A DNA stretch of 64,000 nucleotides, from positions 41,545,032 to 41,609,031 of the forward strand of contig JAPXFY010000031.1 in assembly GCA_030674185.1 (NCBI GenBank). Direction: 5' to 3'. Within the stretch, counting starts at the first letter, position 1; every line of letters starts with the position of its first letter. Made by a program: the position numbers and the translations under genes. Shown here in pieces: positions 1 to 10,599 of the stretch. Below the pieces are notes generated by a model. The model ran no database searches, was not told the origin of the DNA, and worked only from the letters and a program-made list of their open reading frames with translations. Source of the stretch: Monoplex corrugatus. Taxonomy: Eukaryota; Mollusca; Gastropoda; Littorinimorpha; Ranellidae.

Positions 1-212
1 AAAGATGTGCCCCTTTTGTCTGTTCTGGTCCGGCTGCCGTGTGGTAGCCCAGATGCATTATGGAACTTTGAGTTCTTTTACTTTTCATATCTGCTTTCTT
101 TGGTCTTCCTTGGTTGTCAAGTGAAGGACAGCATGGATAATGTTATCCTGCTGTCTGTGGATGATGTTCCCAACCTATCTGCATTGTCATTTCATGGCCA
201 TAGTGACTGTTA

Positions 213-577
213 ACACGCAAAGTCAGAACAAGATTGAGGCAACTGAAATGTGGTTTCTAAGAAGAATGTTGAGAGTACCATGGACAGCAAAGAAAACAAA
301 GGAGACAGTCTTGAAGGAGGCAGACACAAGAAAAACATTTCTTAATAAAGATTAGGAAAAGACAAGCAATATCTATAGGACATTCTATGAGGCAAGAGAA
401 ATTAGATCACCTTGTCACAACAGGAAAGCTAGAGAGAAAGAGAGCACCAGGTAGACCCAGAGAGAAAATATTGGATGGACTTGCAGTGTGACAGAGAGGG
501 TGGGAGATGTACTTGCAGTGACAAGGGATAGATTTGTATGGAGGGCCATGATTGCCAATGCATGCGGCAGGGCACAT
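213..577 (+). pseudogene. RTE-type LINE, 3' end fragment (copy 1)
   Basis: This is a degenerate 5'-truncated LINE. In shifting frames it encodes the extreme C-terminus of an endonuclease/reverse-transcriptase protein: EATEMWFLRRMLRVPWTAKK, then a KRQA-like GH box, LDHLVTTGKLE, KRAPGRPRE and a final AMRQG-like end. The same segment recurs at 20.8, 50.9, 52.3, 56.2, 59.1, 59.4 and 62.1 kb. The protein style is that of RTE-like (craniofacial-development-protein-2-like) LINEs. The clade name is from memory; the shared sequence is directly visible. Confidence 0.85.
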
Positions 578-627
578 GTTAATGAGCGACCATACAGTCT
601 TGATTGCATTTGGTGAGTAGTTGTTAG

Positions 628-766
628 TTTGGAATGGCATTGGGTCACAAGATTCATATGATTCTTTACAGATTTGGAATGGCATTGGGTCACAAGATTC
701 ATATGATTCTTTACAGATTTGGAATGGCATTGGGTCACAAGATTCATATGATTCTTTACAGATTCA
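628..766 (+). repeat. 45-bp tandem repeat, three copies
   Basis: A unit beginning TTGGAATGGCATTGGGTCAC and ending CTTTACAGAT is repeated three times almost perfectly, immediately 3' of the LINE fragment. Confidence 0.93.
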
Positions 767-1286
767 TTGTGTGGAAGGTTGACAGCTTGGTAAGGTCACT
801 GTCTGTCATCCTTCACTATTCTGAGCTGTAAAGTAGGAAGGAAAGGACACAGGTCTGGTATAGTTACAGGAAGACATCTGATCTGTACAGTTGTGCAAAA
901 TTCCATAGGCCTTACAGTGTAAAAGGATCTATCATTAGTACACAGACATGGACTTGGTATGTTGACTGTTATTGATGTTGTCATCATTGTCATTCCTTTA
1001 TGGCAAAGAGAAAATTGAAATCCCTGGGGAGGACAGTATTTGTAGGATATTTTTATATTTGTAAGAATTAATCAATGAAAGAAGATTGCGTAAATCTTTC
1101 ACGATCTTACCATTACCTCTTTTCCGTCTCTTACCTGGTTCTGTTGACAAAGCAGTGGCCTCAAGATTCTTATGTCTCAAGTTCAGTCCCTTGAAGCCAC
1201 ATGAAAGTTGACTTGTTCTCTGCCCATGTCTATACTGTAATTATTCTTGTAACATCTTTTTTTTTTGTCTTGTTTTTTATACTATT
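767..1286. other. No recognisable feature
   Basis: Unique-looking AT-rich sequence. No open frame, splice-flanked exon or repeat shared with the rest of the window was seen. Confidence 0.5.
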
Positions 1287-1315
1287 CCCCCCCCCCCCCC
1301 CCCCCCCCCCCCCCC
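1287..1315 (+). repeat. Poly(C) tract
   Basis: An uninterrupted run of 29 C. Similar C/G runs occur at 10294, 18659, 19713, 25977, 26128, 32802 and 62710. They are a noticeable habit of this genome, though some may be assembly errors. Confidence 0.95.
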
Positions 1316-1669
1316 ATTTGAAGACCTTGCCCACATATCAAGTTTCATGCATGATCAAAGATTCTGGCAGATAATTGCTGGCAGATATGAATAAAGCACA
1401 ATTGTCTGAGTACAGTGAATCCCTCTTGAACAAACTCAAGACCATAAACCTGCGCTTACCACCACCTCTTCTTACCACTCTCCCAACTCCTCTTTCCCCA
1501 CCCAACCCCTTTCCTTCCTCATCCACATTCATCCATTTCCTCAAAACAAAGCACACACAAAAAAAGTTTAAAATAAAGAATAAAAAAAAATTTTTTTTTG
1601 AATTAATGATACATCAACAAATAATGTTTCGAATGTAAATTCTCATATGGCAGTAAGACTGTTTTTTTT

Positions 1670-1982
1670 ATGTTGGTTGGTTGGTTGGTTGATGGTTGGT
1701 TGGTTGGTTGGTTGGTTGGTTGGTTGGTTGGTTGATGGTTGGTTGGTTGATGGTTGGTTGGTATGTGTTGGTTGGTTATGGTTGGTTGATTGGTCGGTTG
1801 ATGGTTGGTTGTGGTTGATTGATTGGTTGGTTGATGGTTGGTTGGCTGGTTGATGTTGGTTGGCTGGTTGACGGTTGGTTGATATTGGTTGGTTGGTTGA
1901 TGGTTGGTTGGTTGGTTGGGTGATTGCTTGGTTGATTGCTTGGATGGTTGGTTGTTGGTTTGGTTTGGTTTGGTTTGGTTTG
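1670..1982 (+). repeat. GGTT/GGTTGATGGTT minisatellite
   Basis: About 310 bp of imperfect GGTT and GGTTGATGGTT units, ending in a TTTGG run. It generates open frames of W/G/L/V (plus) and N/Q/P/T (minus) that are not genes. Confidence 0.93.
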
Positions 1983-2122
1983 GTTTTCTTCTATATTTTA
2001 TGTCAAAAAAAACAAGTAGATTTTGATGCAATCTTTGCTTTCCTGTACACCAGTGATATGATGGGTGTTAAGTAATTTGATGAAAAACTTCTGCACATTA
2101 TCATCCTTGATGCCGCGATCAG

Positions 2123-2275
2123 TTATCCATCAGGTCGTCTGGCCATACTGATCAGCAGTGTCAAGCTGGGTCAGTACAGTTACATCGTGCAGGACGACAC
2201 TCCGGAGGCGCACATCCTCGCCAACTTTGACCCCACTGGCTTTGGCTCTGTCTACTTTCTGAACGGAAACGTCAA
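2123..2275 (+). CDS. ERICH6/FAM194A-like gene, exon (FAM194 domain, part 1)
   Basis: This is an internal coding exon, the first of four that join in frame. It encodes the start of a FAM194 domain: the hallmark YPSGRLAI, then a QYSYIVQDD strand and an NFDPTGFGSVYFLNGNV segment, the usual order in glutamate-rich protein 6 (ERICH6/FAM194A and ERICH6B). The 3' end is a clear donor (AA|GTGAGT at 2276), leaving two bases of a Lys codon that the next exon completes. The 5' end is less certain. An AG at 2121-2122 gives an exon starting one base before the Tyr codon; the frame stays open upstream only to a TAA at 2073-2075. Earlier exons, including the glutamate-rich N-terminus, are not recognisable in 1-2100 and presumably lie to the left. 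The molecular function of this family is not established. Exon identity is strong; the left boundary is about 60% sure. Confidence 0.8.
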
Positions 2276-2494
2276 GTGAGTTGTTTTCCTTTTTTTTTTT
2301 TTTTGGTGATGTGTGTGTTTGGTCTGGTGGGTTGGGTAGATGGGTAGCTGGTGGATTATTTAATTGTTGATTTTTTTTTTTTTTTATCTTCTTGTGACGG
2401 AGTTCATGTTTGCTTTTTCTTTTCTTTTTCTTTCATTTATTTTGTTTGGTTTGGGGTTTTCGTTCATTTCTTAATATCCCTTAAAAAAGGATGA

Positions 2495-3130
2495 GTTATT
2501 ATTTTGTATGGGCCTGAGAGAGATGTGGGTCTCTCTATGATAAAAAAAAGATGTGTGTGAACACGTTTTTCTCAGTTTTTTTCACAATAAATCTTTGCCA
2601 AGATTGGTTCAAAGCTGTAAACTGTTTAGGTTGGTTCAAAGCTGTAAACTGTTTAGGTTGGTTCAAAGCTGTAAACTGTTTAGGTTGGTTCAAAGCTGTA
2701 AACTGTTTAGGAGTCACAGATGATTAACTGTGGAAGTCATGTTACCAAGGTCAAGCCACAGAGACCAGGAAAATGACTGTAAACAGCACGTTTTGAGGAC
2801 AGTGTTTGAACAGCACGTACTCAGGGACTTCTGACAATATCTGTGTTCTGTTTTCACTGGTGTGACACCTTGCTATTGTCCATTTTATTTTCTCTACTAC
2901 TTTGTCAAGGTCACAGTGACTTTGAGAAGTACAAAATAGGAGTGTTCTGAGCTTACAGTTTTTGTGCTTTGTATCTGCTTCTATGCTAGCTGAATGGGTA
3001 GCGCAAACTGTGTTGGATTTGAGAAGTTCTGCAATATGGGAGATAATTCCTATGTGACTCTCAAGAGTTATGTTCTTTGATTAATATACAAAATAGGAAT
3101 TTTCTGTAATGTTTTTTGCTTAGTAACGAT
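2495..3130 (+). repeat. Interspersed family H, copy 1 (intronic)
   Basis: Shares a run of blocks with 6612-7045, 43025-43330 and 45183-45322: GTGTGTGAACACG..TTTCTCAG, a CTTT-ACCAA-like block, GGTTCAAAGCTGTAAACTG, AGGTCAAG.CACAG, and AACAGCACGTTTTGAGGA. It lies wholly in intron 1 of the FAM194 gene and carries an internal 27-bp expansion. No coding capacity; class unknown. Confidence 0.6.
2603..2712 (+). repeat. 27-bp tandem repeat, four copies
   Basis: The unit TTGGTTCAAAGCTGTAAACT plus GTTTAGG is repeated about four times inside the family H copy. The same block is single-copy in the 6.6-kb copy, so this is a local expansion. Confidence 0.92.
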
Positions 3131-3499
3131 CGTGTTTCTTTTTTCCTGGCCTATGTGATTTTTTGCTTCTGTTTTGGGTTTTTTATTTCCAGCAGAGGTT
3201 TTTTTGTCTCTTTTTATTACTTTGTTGTTATTTCCCAAGTGGTGGTTGTATTTCTTTCTAGGATGTGTTGATTTAAAAACTCATCCTTTTTTAGAATGTT
3301 TAAAAACCATCCACAGTGTTTGAGTCTTAAGATCGTTTATGTAAACTTGTCATGCTTTTGTACACATGTTCGCTCAATCAACACATGCAAACAGCATTCG
3401 TCCATCATGCAACCGCACGCACTCCTTCCAACCAATGGCACTAAATAAATTGCGATATGATTTTTTTTAACATTTATTACTACAAACTTTCACACATCA

Positions 3500-4172
3500 T
3501 AGTAACTCTTTCGCTCCTCCTTCGTTTTCTCCTCCCTCTTCGTCTCCTTCCTCATCCCCTGCTCCTCTTTCTTTTCCTTCTCCTTCTTTCTCGTCTCCTT
3601 CTTCCTCGTCTCCTTCTTCTTCTTCCGTCTCCTTCTTCGTCTCCTTTTTCTTCGTCTCCTTCTTCTTCGTCTCTTTATTCCTCGTCTCCTTCGTTTCCTC
3701 CTCCTTCTTCGTCTCCTATTCCTCGTCTCCTTCTTCTTCTCCTTCTTCACCTTCTCCTTACTCTTCTCATTCTCTTCTTCTCCTTATCCTTCTTTTTTGC
3801 CTTCTTTTTTAGTTTTCTTCTTTTTTTTTTTCTTCTTCTTCTTTTTCTCCTTCTAATTCATTTTCTTTCTCTTCTTCTTCTTCTCCTTTTTCACCTTCTT
3901 CTTCTCCTTCCTCTTCTCCTTCTTCTTCTCCTTTTTCTACTTCTTTCTTTCTTCTCTTTTTCTTTTGTTTTACCTTCTTTTTCTTTACTACTTCTTTTTC
4001 GCTTTCTTCTTGTTTTTCCTCTCTTTTTTGTCCGTCTTCTTCTTTTCTACTACTTCTTTTCTTTCTGCCTCTTCTGCTTCTCTCTTCTTCTTCTTTTCTT
4101 TCTTCTTTTTCTGCCTCTTCTTTCTCTTCTTTTTTTCTTCTCCTTCTTTCTTTCCTAGCGTTTTTTTTTTTT
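3500..4172 (+). repeat. 0.67-kb polypyrimidine (CTT/TCC) tract in intron 1
   Basis: Almost pure pyrimidine on the plus strand, built of TTC, CTT and CTCCTT units. It is read as Leu/Ser/Phe-rich (plus) and Lys/Arg/Glu-rich (minus) open frames that I do not accept as genes. A homopurine:homopyrimidine tract of this length can form H-DNA. Confidence 0.93.
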
Positions 4173-4854
4173 TTAGACTGACTGACTAACCCAGTCCACA
4201 CTAAGTTCCCATCTTGGGTGAACATGTTTTCAAAACTACATGCACACAAAATTCCCTTTTGCATGCTACACAAAAAACTCATGCATACATCCCCCGTGCA
4301 CACGACACAAAAAACTGTGCATGCACCACCCTGCACACATGACAAAACTAATAATTTTCATACTTTAAAAATTGCTTGATGTAATCACTTTTGTTAAAAG
4401 CAATAAACAAAGCATATACATCACTCTGGCTGGAAACCCGATACTTATAAACTGTTACAAGAGAATAGATGCAAGACCCCAAAAGAGACATGATTAAAAT
4501 TTGTAGACCCTACACAGTTGGAGCAACGCTTATCAGCCATGACATCACACAACAGCAGATCAAGTTGTTTGCTCTCTTGACCAAGGTGCCAGTCAGTCAG
4601 TCAGCCCTTTGAACTTACAACACCAGATGCTCAGGCTTCAGAGCTAGAGGAAGACCATGACAGCAGTAAATAGATGGAGTGGCTGACACACTCCACATCT
4701 ACAATGACTCTACACCAGGCTTTCTGATTAGCTGTAGACTGCCATCATCATCCCCCCACATCACTTCCTTGGTGCAATGCAAGTGAATGGGAAAAGTGAA
4801 ATAAGTACAACAACAAAAAAACAGATGCCTGAAAATGATGCTGTGTGTCTGCAG
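4173..4854. other. Remainder of intron 1
   Basis: Mixed sequence with CACA-rich patches (4240-4340) and no recognised repeat. It ends at the exon acceptor. Confidence 0.5.
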
Positions 4855-5083
4855 GCTGTACTATGACCAGCTGGGAGGCATGGAAGTGGACGTGTTTGGC
4901 GCCAAACGGCGTCGGTGGCTGTGGAAAGACCAAGAGACCCATGTGCATGCTCCCCCCTTCCAGCCCATCTGTCTGCGCCTCAACCACCACTGCAGTCTGC
5001 GCTTTATGAGTCAGGAGGCCATTGCCTTGACCTTCATGGGCAGGAAACGCAGTTGTCGCTTCAACGTTGGAGCACGCTTGAAG
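4855..5083 (+). CDS. ERICH6/FAM194A-like gene, exon (FAM194 domain, core)
   Basis: This is the second exon in the window, about 76 residues. It follows a good acceptor (TGTGTCTGCAG|) and ends at AAG|GTGAGT. Its first base completes the Lys codon begun at 2275. It carries the most conserved part of the FAM194 domain: LYYDQLGGMEVDVFGAK, then RRRWLWKD, then HVHAPPFQPICLRLN and RFMSQEAIALTF. The GG, W-x-W and PPFQPI patterns are what I recall as family hallmarks. The 2.6-kb intron before it contains a family H repeat, a 27-bp tandem repeat and a long CT tract. The shorter minus-strand open frames over this exon are shadows. Confidence 0.9.
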
Positions 5084-5594
5084 GTGAGTGCCATTCTGAT
5101 CAAACGCAGTTGTGATTTTTTCAGCTTTAGAGTTCAGCTAAAGATGAGTTACCTTTGTTGGGTATGGTTAGTATCAGGTCCTTTATTGTGATGGGTTGAG
5201 TGCCATTGTGATCAAACACAGTTGTGATTTTTCAGCTTTAGACTGCAGCTGAAAATATAGATGGGTTATTTCTTTTGGGTTTGGTTAATATCAGATGCTT
5301 TATTGTGATGGGTTGTTTCTTTCTTTTTTGTCTGTTTGTTGAAAAAAGGCACAGTAATGATTATGCTTTATTTTCTACTGATAGAAGCTGTTAGCTGGAA
5401 AACATTGTTCAAACTTGCTAATGTAGATATCTGTCTAGGCCTAAGAAATATTGAAAAAATGCTTCAGCACAGCAGTGATGTAAGACCATAGATAACGAAA
5501 TCAGAGTAACAGTTGCAGTTTGAGAGAAAAAGAGAGAGAAAGAAGAGAGAGGAATATTATTGAGAAGACCCTCTTATGATATGTACATGATTGA

Positions 5595-5875
5595 TAAGTG
5601 ATAGTGTTCGTTCGTTCTTTGATTTAACTTCTTTTCACTATAAGTGATATAAGTGATAGTGTATGTGTGAGTGCATGTGGACATTATGTGTCCATTTTAA
5701 AAACCCACCTCTTTTCCCAACAATTCTACAACTAGTTCTTTCCATTAGTTTGTGTACTTTTTAAGTATTTAACATTGTAAGATTGTCTTTGTCGATTGTA
5801 TGCATATGCCTGGTTCATGAGTGCGCTTTGATTTGAATTGCCAAGATTTGGCGCCGTATAAATACTGTAATTAAG
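5595..5875 (+). repeat. CR1-like LINE 3' end module (intron 2)
   Basis: Contains CTTTGATTTAAC.TCTTTTCACTATAAGTGAT and, at the end, TGCGCTTTGA..TTGGCGCCGTATAAATA. Related modules are at 17180-17290, 33595-33970, 49840-50000 and (minus) 54060-54440. The 'GCGCTT...GCGCTATAAAT' ending resembles what I recall of metazoan CR1 3' ends. Inference, moderate. Confidence 0.45.
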
Positions 5876-5897
5876 CATGTGCTTGTACGCAGTTCTT

Positions 5898-6045
5898 GTG
5901 TGGTTCTGTCTGTGACCAGAATAACTTGGCAAGGGTTTCCTAATGGTGTGGTTCTGTCTGTGACCAGAATAACTTGGCAAGGGTTTCCTAATGGTGTGGT
6001 TCTGTCTGTGACCAAAATAATTTGGCAAGGGTTTCCTAATGGTTT
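5898..6045 (+). repeat. 48-bp tandem repeat, three copies
   Basis: The unit TGGTTCTGTCTGTGACCAGA, continuing through AACTTGGCAAGGGTTTCC, is repeated three times. The last copy has two substitutions. It lies in intron 2. Confidence 0.92.
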
Positions 6046-6144
6046 ATGAATTAACTGTTACATTCACTGTGTAGGTTGTCTTGGGAAAATTGTGGAATTT
6101 TATTTGGTCAGACAAGTTTGAATGATGACTGTCCACATGATCTC

Positions 6145-6590
6145 TTCCACTGTTCAGATAATCTATACGCTGAACACATAGTCTGTGCTGTGTATTGTGT
6201 GTTCATTGTCTGTGTTTTTGATTCATTACTCACAAGTCTGTTGTTTGTAATGTTTCACTGCTTGTTCAGTCTGTTCACATGGTCTGTTCATTGTTTGTGC
6301 AGTGTTTTAGCTGTTTTACATGGACTGTTCATGCAGACTGTTTGCTTTGCTCATTGTCTGTTCACTGTTCATGATCTGTTCACTTGTTCATGTTGTTTGT
6401 TGTGCCCATTGTCTGTTCACTGTTCATGGTCTGTTCTCTCGTTCATGCAGTTTCTTTGCACTCTGCTGGGTATTGTCTTTTTTAAAATTCCATTCATGCA
6501 ATCTGTTCATTGTTCATAATCTGTTTACACAGCTTGTTTACACTGTCTGTTCACTGTTCATGCAATTATGTATTATTCACTTGTTTTAGT
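6145..6590 (+). repeat. Degenerate CTGTTCACTGTTCATG array
   Basis: Short imperfect units around TCTGTTCA, TGTTCAT and CACTGTTCATG over about 440 bp in intron 2. They are echoed at 7040-7160. The open frames here are by-products of the array. Confidence 0.75.
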
Positions 6591-6611
6591 TTCCTTAAAA
6601 AAAAGAAACAA

Positions 6612-7045
6612 TGGGAGGGGGGATTATTTTATGTATGATTTTTGAGGGATGTGTGTGTCTGTCTGTGACAAAAGTGTGTGAACAAGATTTTCTCAGCTCT
6701 TTGTGGGATGATCTTTAGCAAATTTTGGTCAGAGCTGTGGGCTCTTGTGGAGTCATGAAAGCATAGGCTTGAAAGATAAAGCTCCAAGGTCAGGATCACA
6801 TGGACCCAAATAAAAAAAGTGACTAAAATCAGCATCTTTTGAGGAAGGTGTACGAATAACACTTTCCCAGATATCTGACTGTATTGGTCAACCATTGTGC
6901 TTGATGCACATCAAGGTTTATTCCAGTCAAAGCTATTTAAGGTCAAAATTACATTTCTAGGTACAAAATCAGGATTTTCCGTAATGATTTTTGTATAAAA
7001 GGGAAGATTGGTAGAATGGCTTGAGCATCACTTTTTTTTATTTTC
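6612..7045 (+). repeat. Interspersed family H, copy 2 (intronic)
   Basis: A fuller copy of family H. It contains TTTTCTCAGCTCTTTGTGGG, GGTCAGAGCTGTGG, AAGGTCAGGATCACA, AGCATCTTTTGAGGA and a 3' block with AATCAGGATTTTCCGTAATG and ATTGGTAGAATGG. The 3' block is also seen at 45183-45322. Confidence 0.6.
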
Positions 7046-7180
7046 TGTTCATACCATCTGTTCAGCATTCACATAGCCTGTTCACTTAGTCTACTCCCTG
7101 TTTGTATATCTGTTCACCATTTACATAATCTCTTCATATGGTCCGTTCACTGTACACATATTTCTTTGTTCGCTCACCAG

Positions 7181-7260
7181 CTTGTGGCCCCAGAGTTGTT
7201 GCCACAGAAGGAGATAGATGAACACCAGCTGTTCATCGATGAACGGGCCGCCCAAGTGGA
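7181..7260 (+). CDS. ERICH6/FAM194A-like gene, exon (end of FAM194 domain)
   Basis: This is a short 80-bp exon between a CTCACCAG| acceptor and a GA|GTAAGT donor. It reads LVAPELLPQKEIDEHQLFID, then ERAAQV plus a split Glu/Asp codon. Its phase matches both neighbours: exon 2 ends on a whole codon, and this exon leaves two bases completed at 8000. The acidic, leucine-rich character fits the tail of the FAM194 domain. The following 739-bp intron contains a copy of interspersed family A. Confidence 0.82.
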
Positions 7261-7337
7261 GTAAGTAACATGATGACATGGATTAAGTTTGTCAGAAAGT
7301 TGTCGAGCAAGCTCAAAGTCCACTTTGAAATTCACCT

Positions 7338-7836
7338 TCTGTGGGGATGCTGGGAGCTCTTTCAGTATAAATAGTATTCCTACCTCCTGGACATTCTGTG
7401 CTAGAAATTTCCTCTTTTCTGTCACTCTCTTTGTTTCTACTGTGTTCCTTTGCTTTCAGTCATTTCTTCCTATCATTTTCTGCCTTGCTGGTCCATTCAT
7501 TTGTATGTGTTCAATAAAGTCTTATCTTTCTCTTAGAATTGATAATTGGGCACATGTATTAAGTGCATTTTTGGCTCTTGGGAAATGAGATATGGGGAAG
7601 CAGTATTAGGTCATTTATGTCTATTTTGATATTATGTTTTAGTGTCATAAGTTGTGTTTGAATTTGTATTCAGGTAGGTTTTTTAAATCCCATATGTGAT
7701 AATTTGGACAGAGTGGTCAGCGCCAGGAGCATCTCCTTAGATTTTGTGTGCGAATGCTTTGATTTGTGTACTTAATTTCCTTTTCCATTTTATTTCCTGT
7801 TGAAGTATTGTATACGTTTTGAAATGGTTATGATTG
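7338..7836 (+). repeat. Interspersed family A, copy 1 (intron 3)
   Basis: Family A is about 560 bp. It starts CCCTGTGGGGATGCCGGGG then CTCTTTCAGTATAAATAGTA, has a central GATAATTGGGTACATGTATT block, and ends with CCTGATATGGCTCTGTGCAG, CTGGGCTTTAAAC and an AACAGTAAC-like tail. This copy is diverged and lacks the last ~40 bp. The short open frame it carries recurs in other copies only because the repeat does. Confidence 0.85.
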
Positions 7837-7999
7837 CACATACATGCACACACAACACACACACACACATGCACACAGCATCATACAATGTATTACAACA
7901 CAATTCAACACAACACAGCATGACTACCTATCACACCACAACCTTCCAAAACCCATCCCCTCTGACACAGCTCTATACTGTATGGCATTGCTGTTTCAG

Positions 8000-8204
8000 A
8001 AACATTCTCAGCAAAGTGTCTGTGCTGCTCAAGTTCCCCAAGTCACCCAAGGTGGATAAGATTCTGCCTCCCCTCCATGTCACTTCCAAGATGCAAAAGA
8101 ACGAGAAAATGCGCAAAGAGCTGTCAGCTTCCATCAAAGCCAGCACGGAAGGCAAAAGTAACAAGGGAAAGAGCACCTCGTTTCCCGTTGTCTCTGTCAA
8201 CTGA
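8000..8204 (+). CDS. ERICH6/FAM194A-like gene, last coding exon
   Basis: This is the terminal coding exon. It follows a CTGTTTCAG| acceptor; its first base completes the Glu codon from 7260, and it runs in frame to TGA at 8202-8204. It encodes KVSVLLKFPKSPKVDKILPP and then a lysine/serine-rich C-terminus (KMQKNEKMRK...GKSNKGKS) ending VVSVN. A basic tail after the FAM194 domain is plausible but is the least conserved part, so identity rests on splice phase and position. No poly(A) signal could be chosen with confidence in the AT-rich sequence that follows; an ATTAAA-type hexamer near 10422 is the only candidate noted. Confidence 0.82.
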
Positions 8205-9430
8205 ATTAGCTGGACTTCAGTGTGAGGGTTGACTGTGGACTGACTGCACTGTTTGGTTACACTTTTCTATCACTTAGAAAGGACAGTTTAACATTTTTGG
8301 AAATTTACAAAGGGAGGGGGGGAAAATTATTGGCAGGGATCATAATACATCCTTTGCCCTTTGTATAATATGAAAGTCTTGACTAAACAATTTCAAAGGG
8401 GAAAAAAAAGAAGAGAAAACAAAACAAAAAAAGTTTCAAACTGTTTTTGTCTTTGAAAAAATTTGAAATTTGTAACATAAATGAAATGTTCTAAAGTAAA
8501 ATTGAGTGAAATAGTTGAAGCACTCTTTGCACATGAACATTTTAGACAGTATAACGAAACCAGCGACTGTAACTTTGACTCGAAAGAATCAAATTTCACT
8601 GATGTAGGGAAACGGTCATTTCATTGTCCTCATTTTTACGAAACATGATTTCAAGCTGATGGACTAAGGACTGGCAACCATGAACTATTTGCCAAATCCT
8701 TGGTCTGTAGCTTTCTCAGATGGAGAAAATACTGTCTGTATTGTAAGAGTCAGTGACTGGTATCAGAGAAGCATATATATGCGTGTTAGTGTGTGTAGGA
8801 CATACACACGCACATGTGTCTGTTGGCTTGATAGCAATTTCCGTCATTGGTTTATCTTGCTTGTTTGTTTGTGCATCTATTTGTATGGTTGATTTTTGGA
8901 TGGATTTCTGTGTGTACATGTATGGTATGTTTGGTTGTTTAGCTTTGGGTAGTTAGTTGGTTTGGATAGGTTTCCGTTTTGTTTGTTTTATTGTGTTATG
9001 GTGTTTCTTTTTTTCTGCATTATTTATCTACAGGTTTATCATAGTTTAACAGAAATGCACATGAGATTGAGTCAAGGGAATCATGAGGGATTTGATTTGA
9101 GTATTGGAATTATTTACAACAGGGTGATAATTGAATAAGGGTATTTCGTTCTTGCCATGTTGTGATTGTTTGTTACTTTGTTTGATTGTTTGTAAGTTTG
9201 ATTCATTGATTGATTGGTTGATTATTTGTTTGTTGGTTTGTTTTCAGTGAAAACGTCTCTTGATTTGTTTGTTTGTTTGATTGATTGATTGATTTATTTA
9301 TTGTTTGTTTGTTTGTTTTCAGTGAAAACATCTCTTGAAGTCTGTGATACTTGTACTGCTTGTGGTAAACCAGGTGTGCCAATGCTTTTCTTGCTTGTGT
9401 TTTGAGCAGAAAATCATTATGTGCTGCTGA
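8205..9430. other. Downstream sequence / possible 3' UTR of the FAM194 gene
   Basis: AT-rich sequence with TTGATTGATTG and TTTG runs at 9180-9310 and a 33-bp direct repeat around TTTTCAGTGAAAAC (9243 and 9316). No further open frame is convincing. How much is transcribed cannot be told from sequence. Confidence 0.45.
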
Positions 9431-10205
9431 TTTATGTTTTAACTGAGAGTTATTTGTCAGTTGTTATAAATCGCATAAAGTTATTAACACTATTGATAAT
9501 TATGGTGAAAGCTGAACTAATTGTCCCACCTTTATGATTGAATTTTATCCTCCAAATTCATAAACTGCTGCCCACATTTAAAGTGATTTTTTTTTTTTAT
9601 TATTGGGGGATTGTTTGATTACTTGTCAAATAGTCAGTCCTGTGGTCTAGATGAAAGATGTATTGAAGTAATTAGTATATTTTTACATTTTCCCGTCCAT
9701 GTCGTGAAAACTGCTGAAATCATTTTGCCATTCTTATACCTTTTCCCTTCAAAACCACAAACTGTTGCTCAGTGTATAAACTGAAATACGTTTTCCTTAT
9801 TTAGAAACGTTTTCTTTTCTCCTAAATAGTATCTGCTGGGGATGTGTTGAAGCTGAAATAATTAAATCATGATTCTTTTCCCCTTCAGATCAGTAATTAG
9901 TGCTGATATATTTAAGCAGAAATAATTTTGTCATTCCTTGAATTTTTTTGTCTTGAACTGTTGCTTATAGATTTGAATTTTCTTTGTCCTTACGTCATTG
10001 TTTGTTTTTTTTCCTTAAATCATTCACTGCTGCCTTTTTTTTTTAACTGAAATTTTATCCCTGTTCTTACGAATGTTTTTTCCCCAACAAATTACGAATT
10101 ACTGCTGATATATTTACACTGAAATGATTTGTCCATTCTTTGTTTTGTTTGTCTTTCTCTTCAAATCGTGAAACACTGCTGATGTATTTGAAGTGGACGA
10201 CAAGA
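9430..10205 (+). repeat. Decayed ~80-110-bp tandem array
   Basis: Recurrent order of blocks: AAA.TG..CTGCTGATATATTT, then A.TGAAAT.ATTT, then GTCATTCTT, then TTTTTCCCTTCAAAT. It is seen about six times (e.g. 9540, 9660, 9740, 9890, 10090, 10160) with much divergence. It reads as an old minisatellite rather than coding sequence. Confidence 0.55.
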
Positions 10206-10293
10206 AAGTGTACTGGCCTTAGACAGATGGAGATGCAACAGAAATTGTATCATTTTAGTGTCTGTCTTCATAACTTCATGATTTCTTCCTGTA

Positions 10294-10315
10294 CCCCCCC
10301 CCCCCCCCCCCCCCC
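10294..10315 (+). repeat. Poly(C) tract
   Basis: 22 uninterrupted C. Confidence 0.95.
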
Positions 10316-10450
10316 ACTTGATGGAGAAAGATGATGATATTTTCATTTATTTTCATCTTTGTATATTGAGGCATTTTCTACAAGCATTACTGTTTGTGAG
10401 TGTTTAACACATACTCTGTGTAATTAAACACTTTTTAATGATATTGTAAA

Positions 10451-10464
10451 GTGTGTGTATGTAT

Positions 10465-10533
<69 letters not shown>

Positions 10534-10580
10534 GTTGTGTGTGTGTGTGTGTGTGAGAGAGAGATTTTCTCTGTGTGTGT
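10451..10580 (+). repeat. TG microsatellite
   Basis: Long (TG)n with one TTGT interruption, then GAGAGA. The Cys-Val open frame over it is an artefact. Confidence 0.95.
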
Positions 10581-10599
10581 GTGCTGTATCTGTATGTAT

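Noticed and set aside
1603..2031. Asn/Gln/Pro/Thr-rich 142-residue minus open frame
   Set aside because: Translation of the GGTT minisatellite.
3457..4345. Leu/Ser/Phe-rich (plus) and Lys/Arg/Glu-rich (minus) open frames
   Set aside because: Low-complexity polypyrimidine tract in an intron.
5732..6028. 98-residue minus open frame with internal repeats
   Set aside because: Produced by the 48-bp tandem repeat.
7289..7588. 99-residue open frame (FCGDAGSSFSIN...), also seen at 12.9, 35.9, 37.0, 41.2 and 61.6 kb
   Set aside because: Recurs with family A but is broken differently in each copy and shows no protein-family features; likely incidental.
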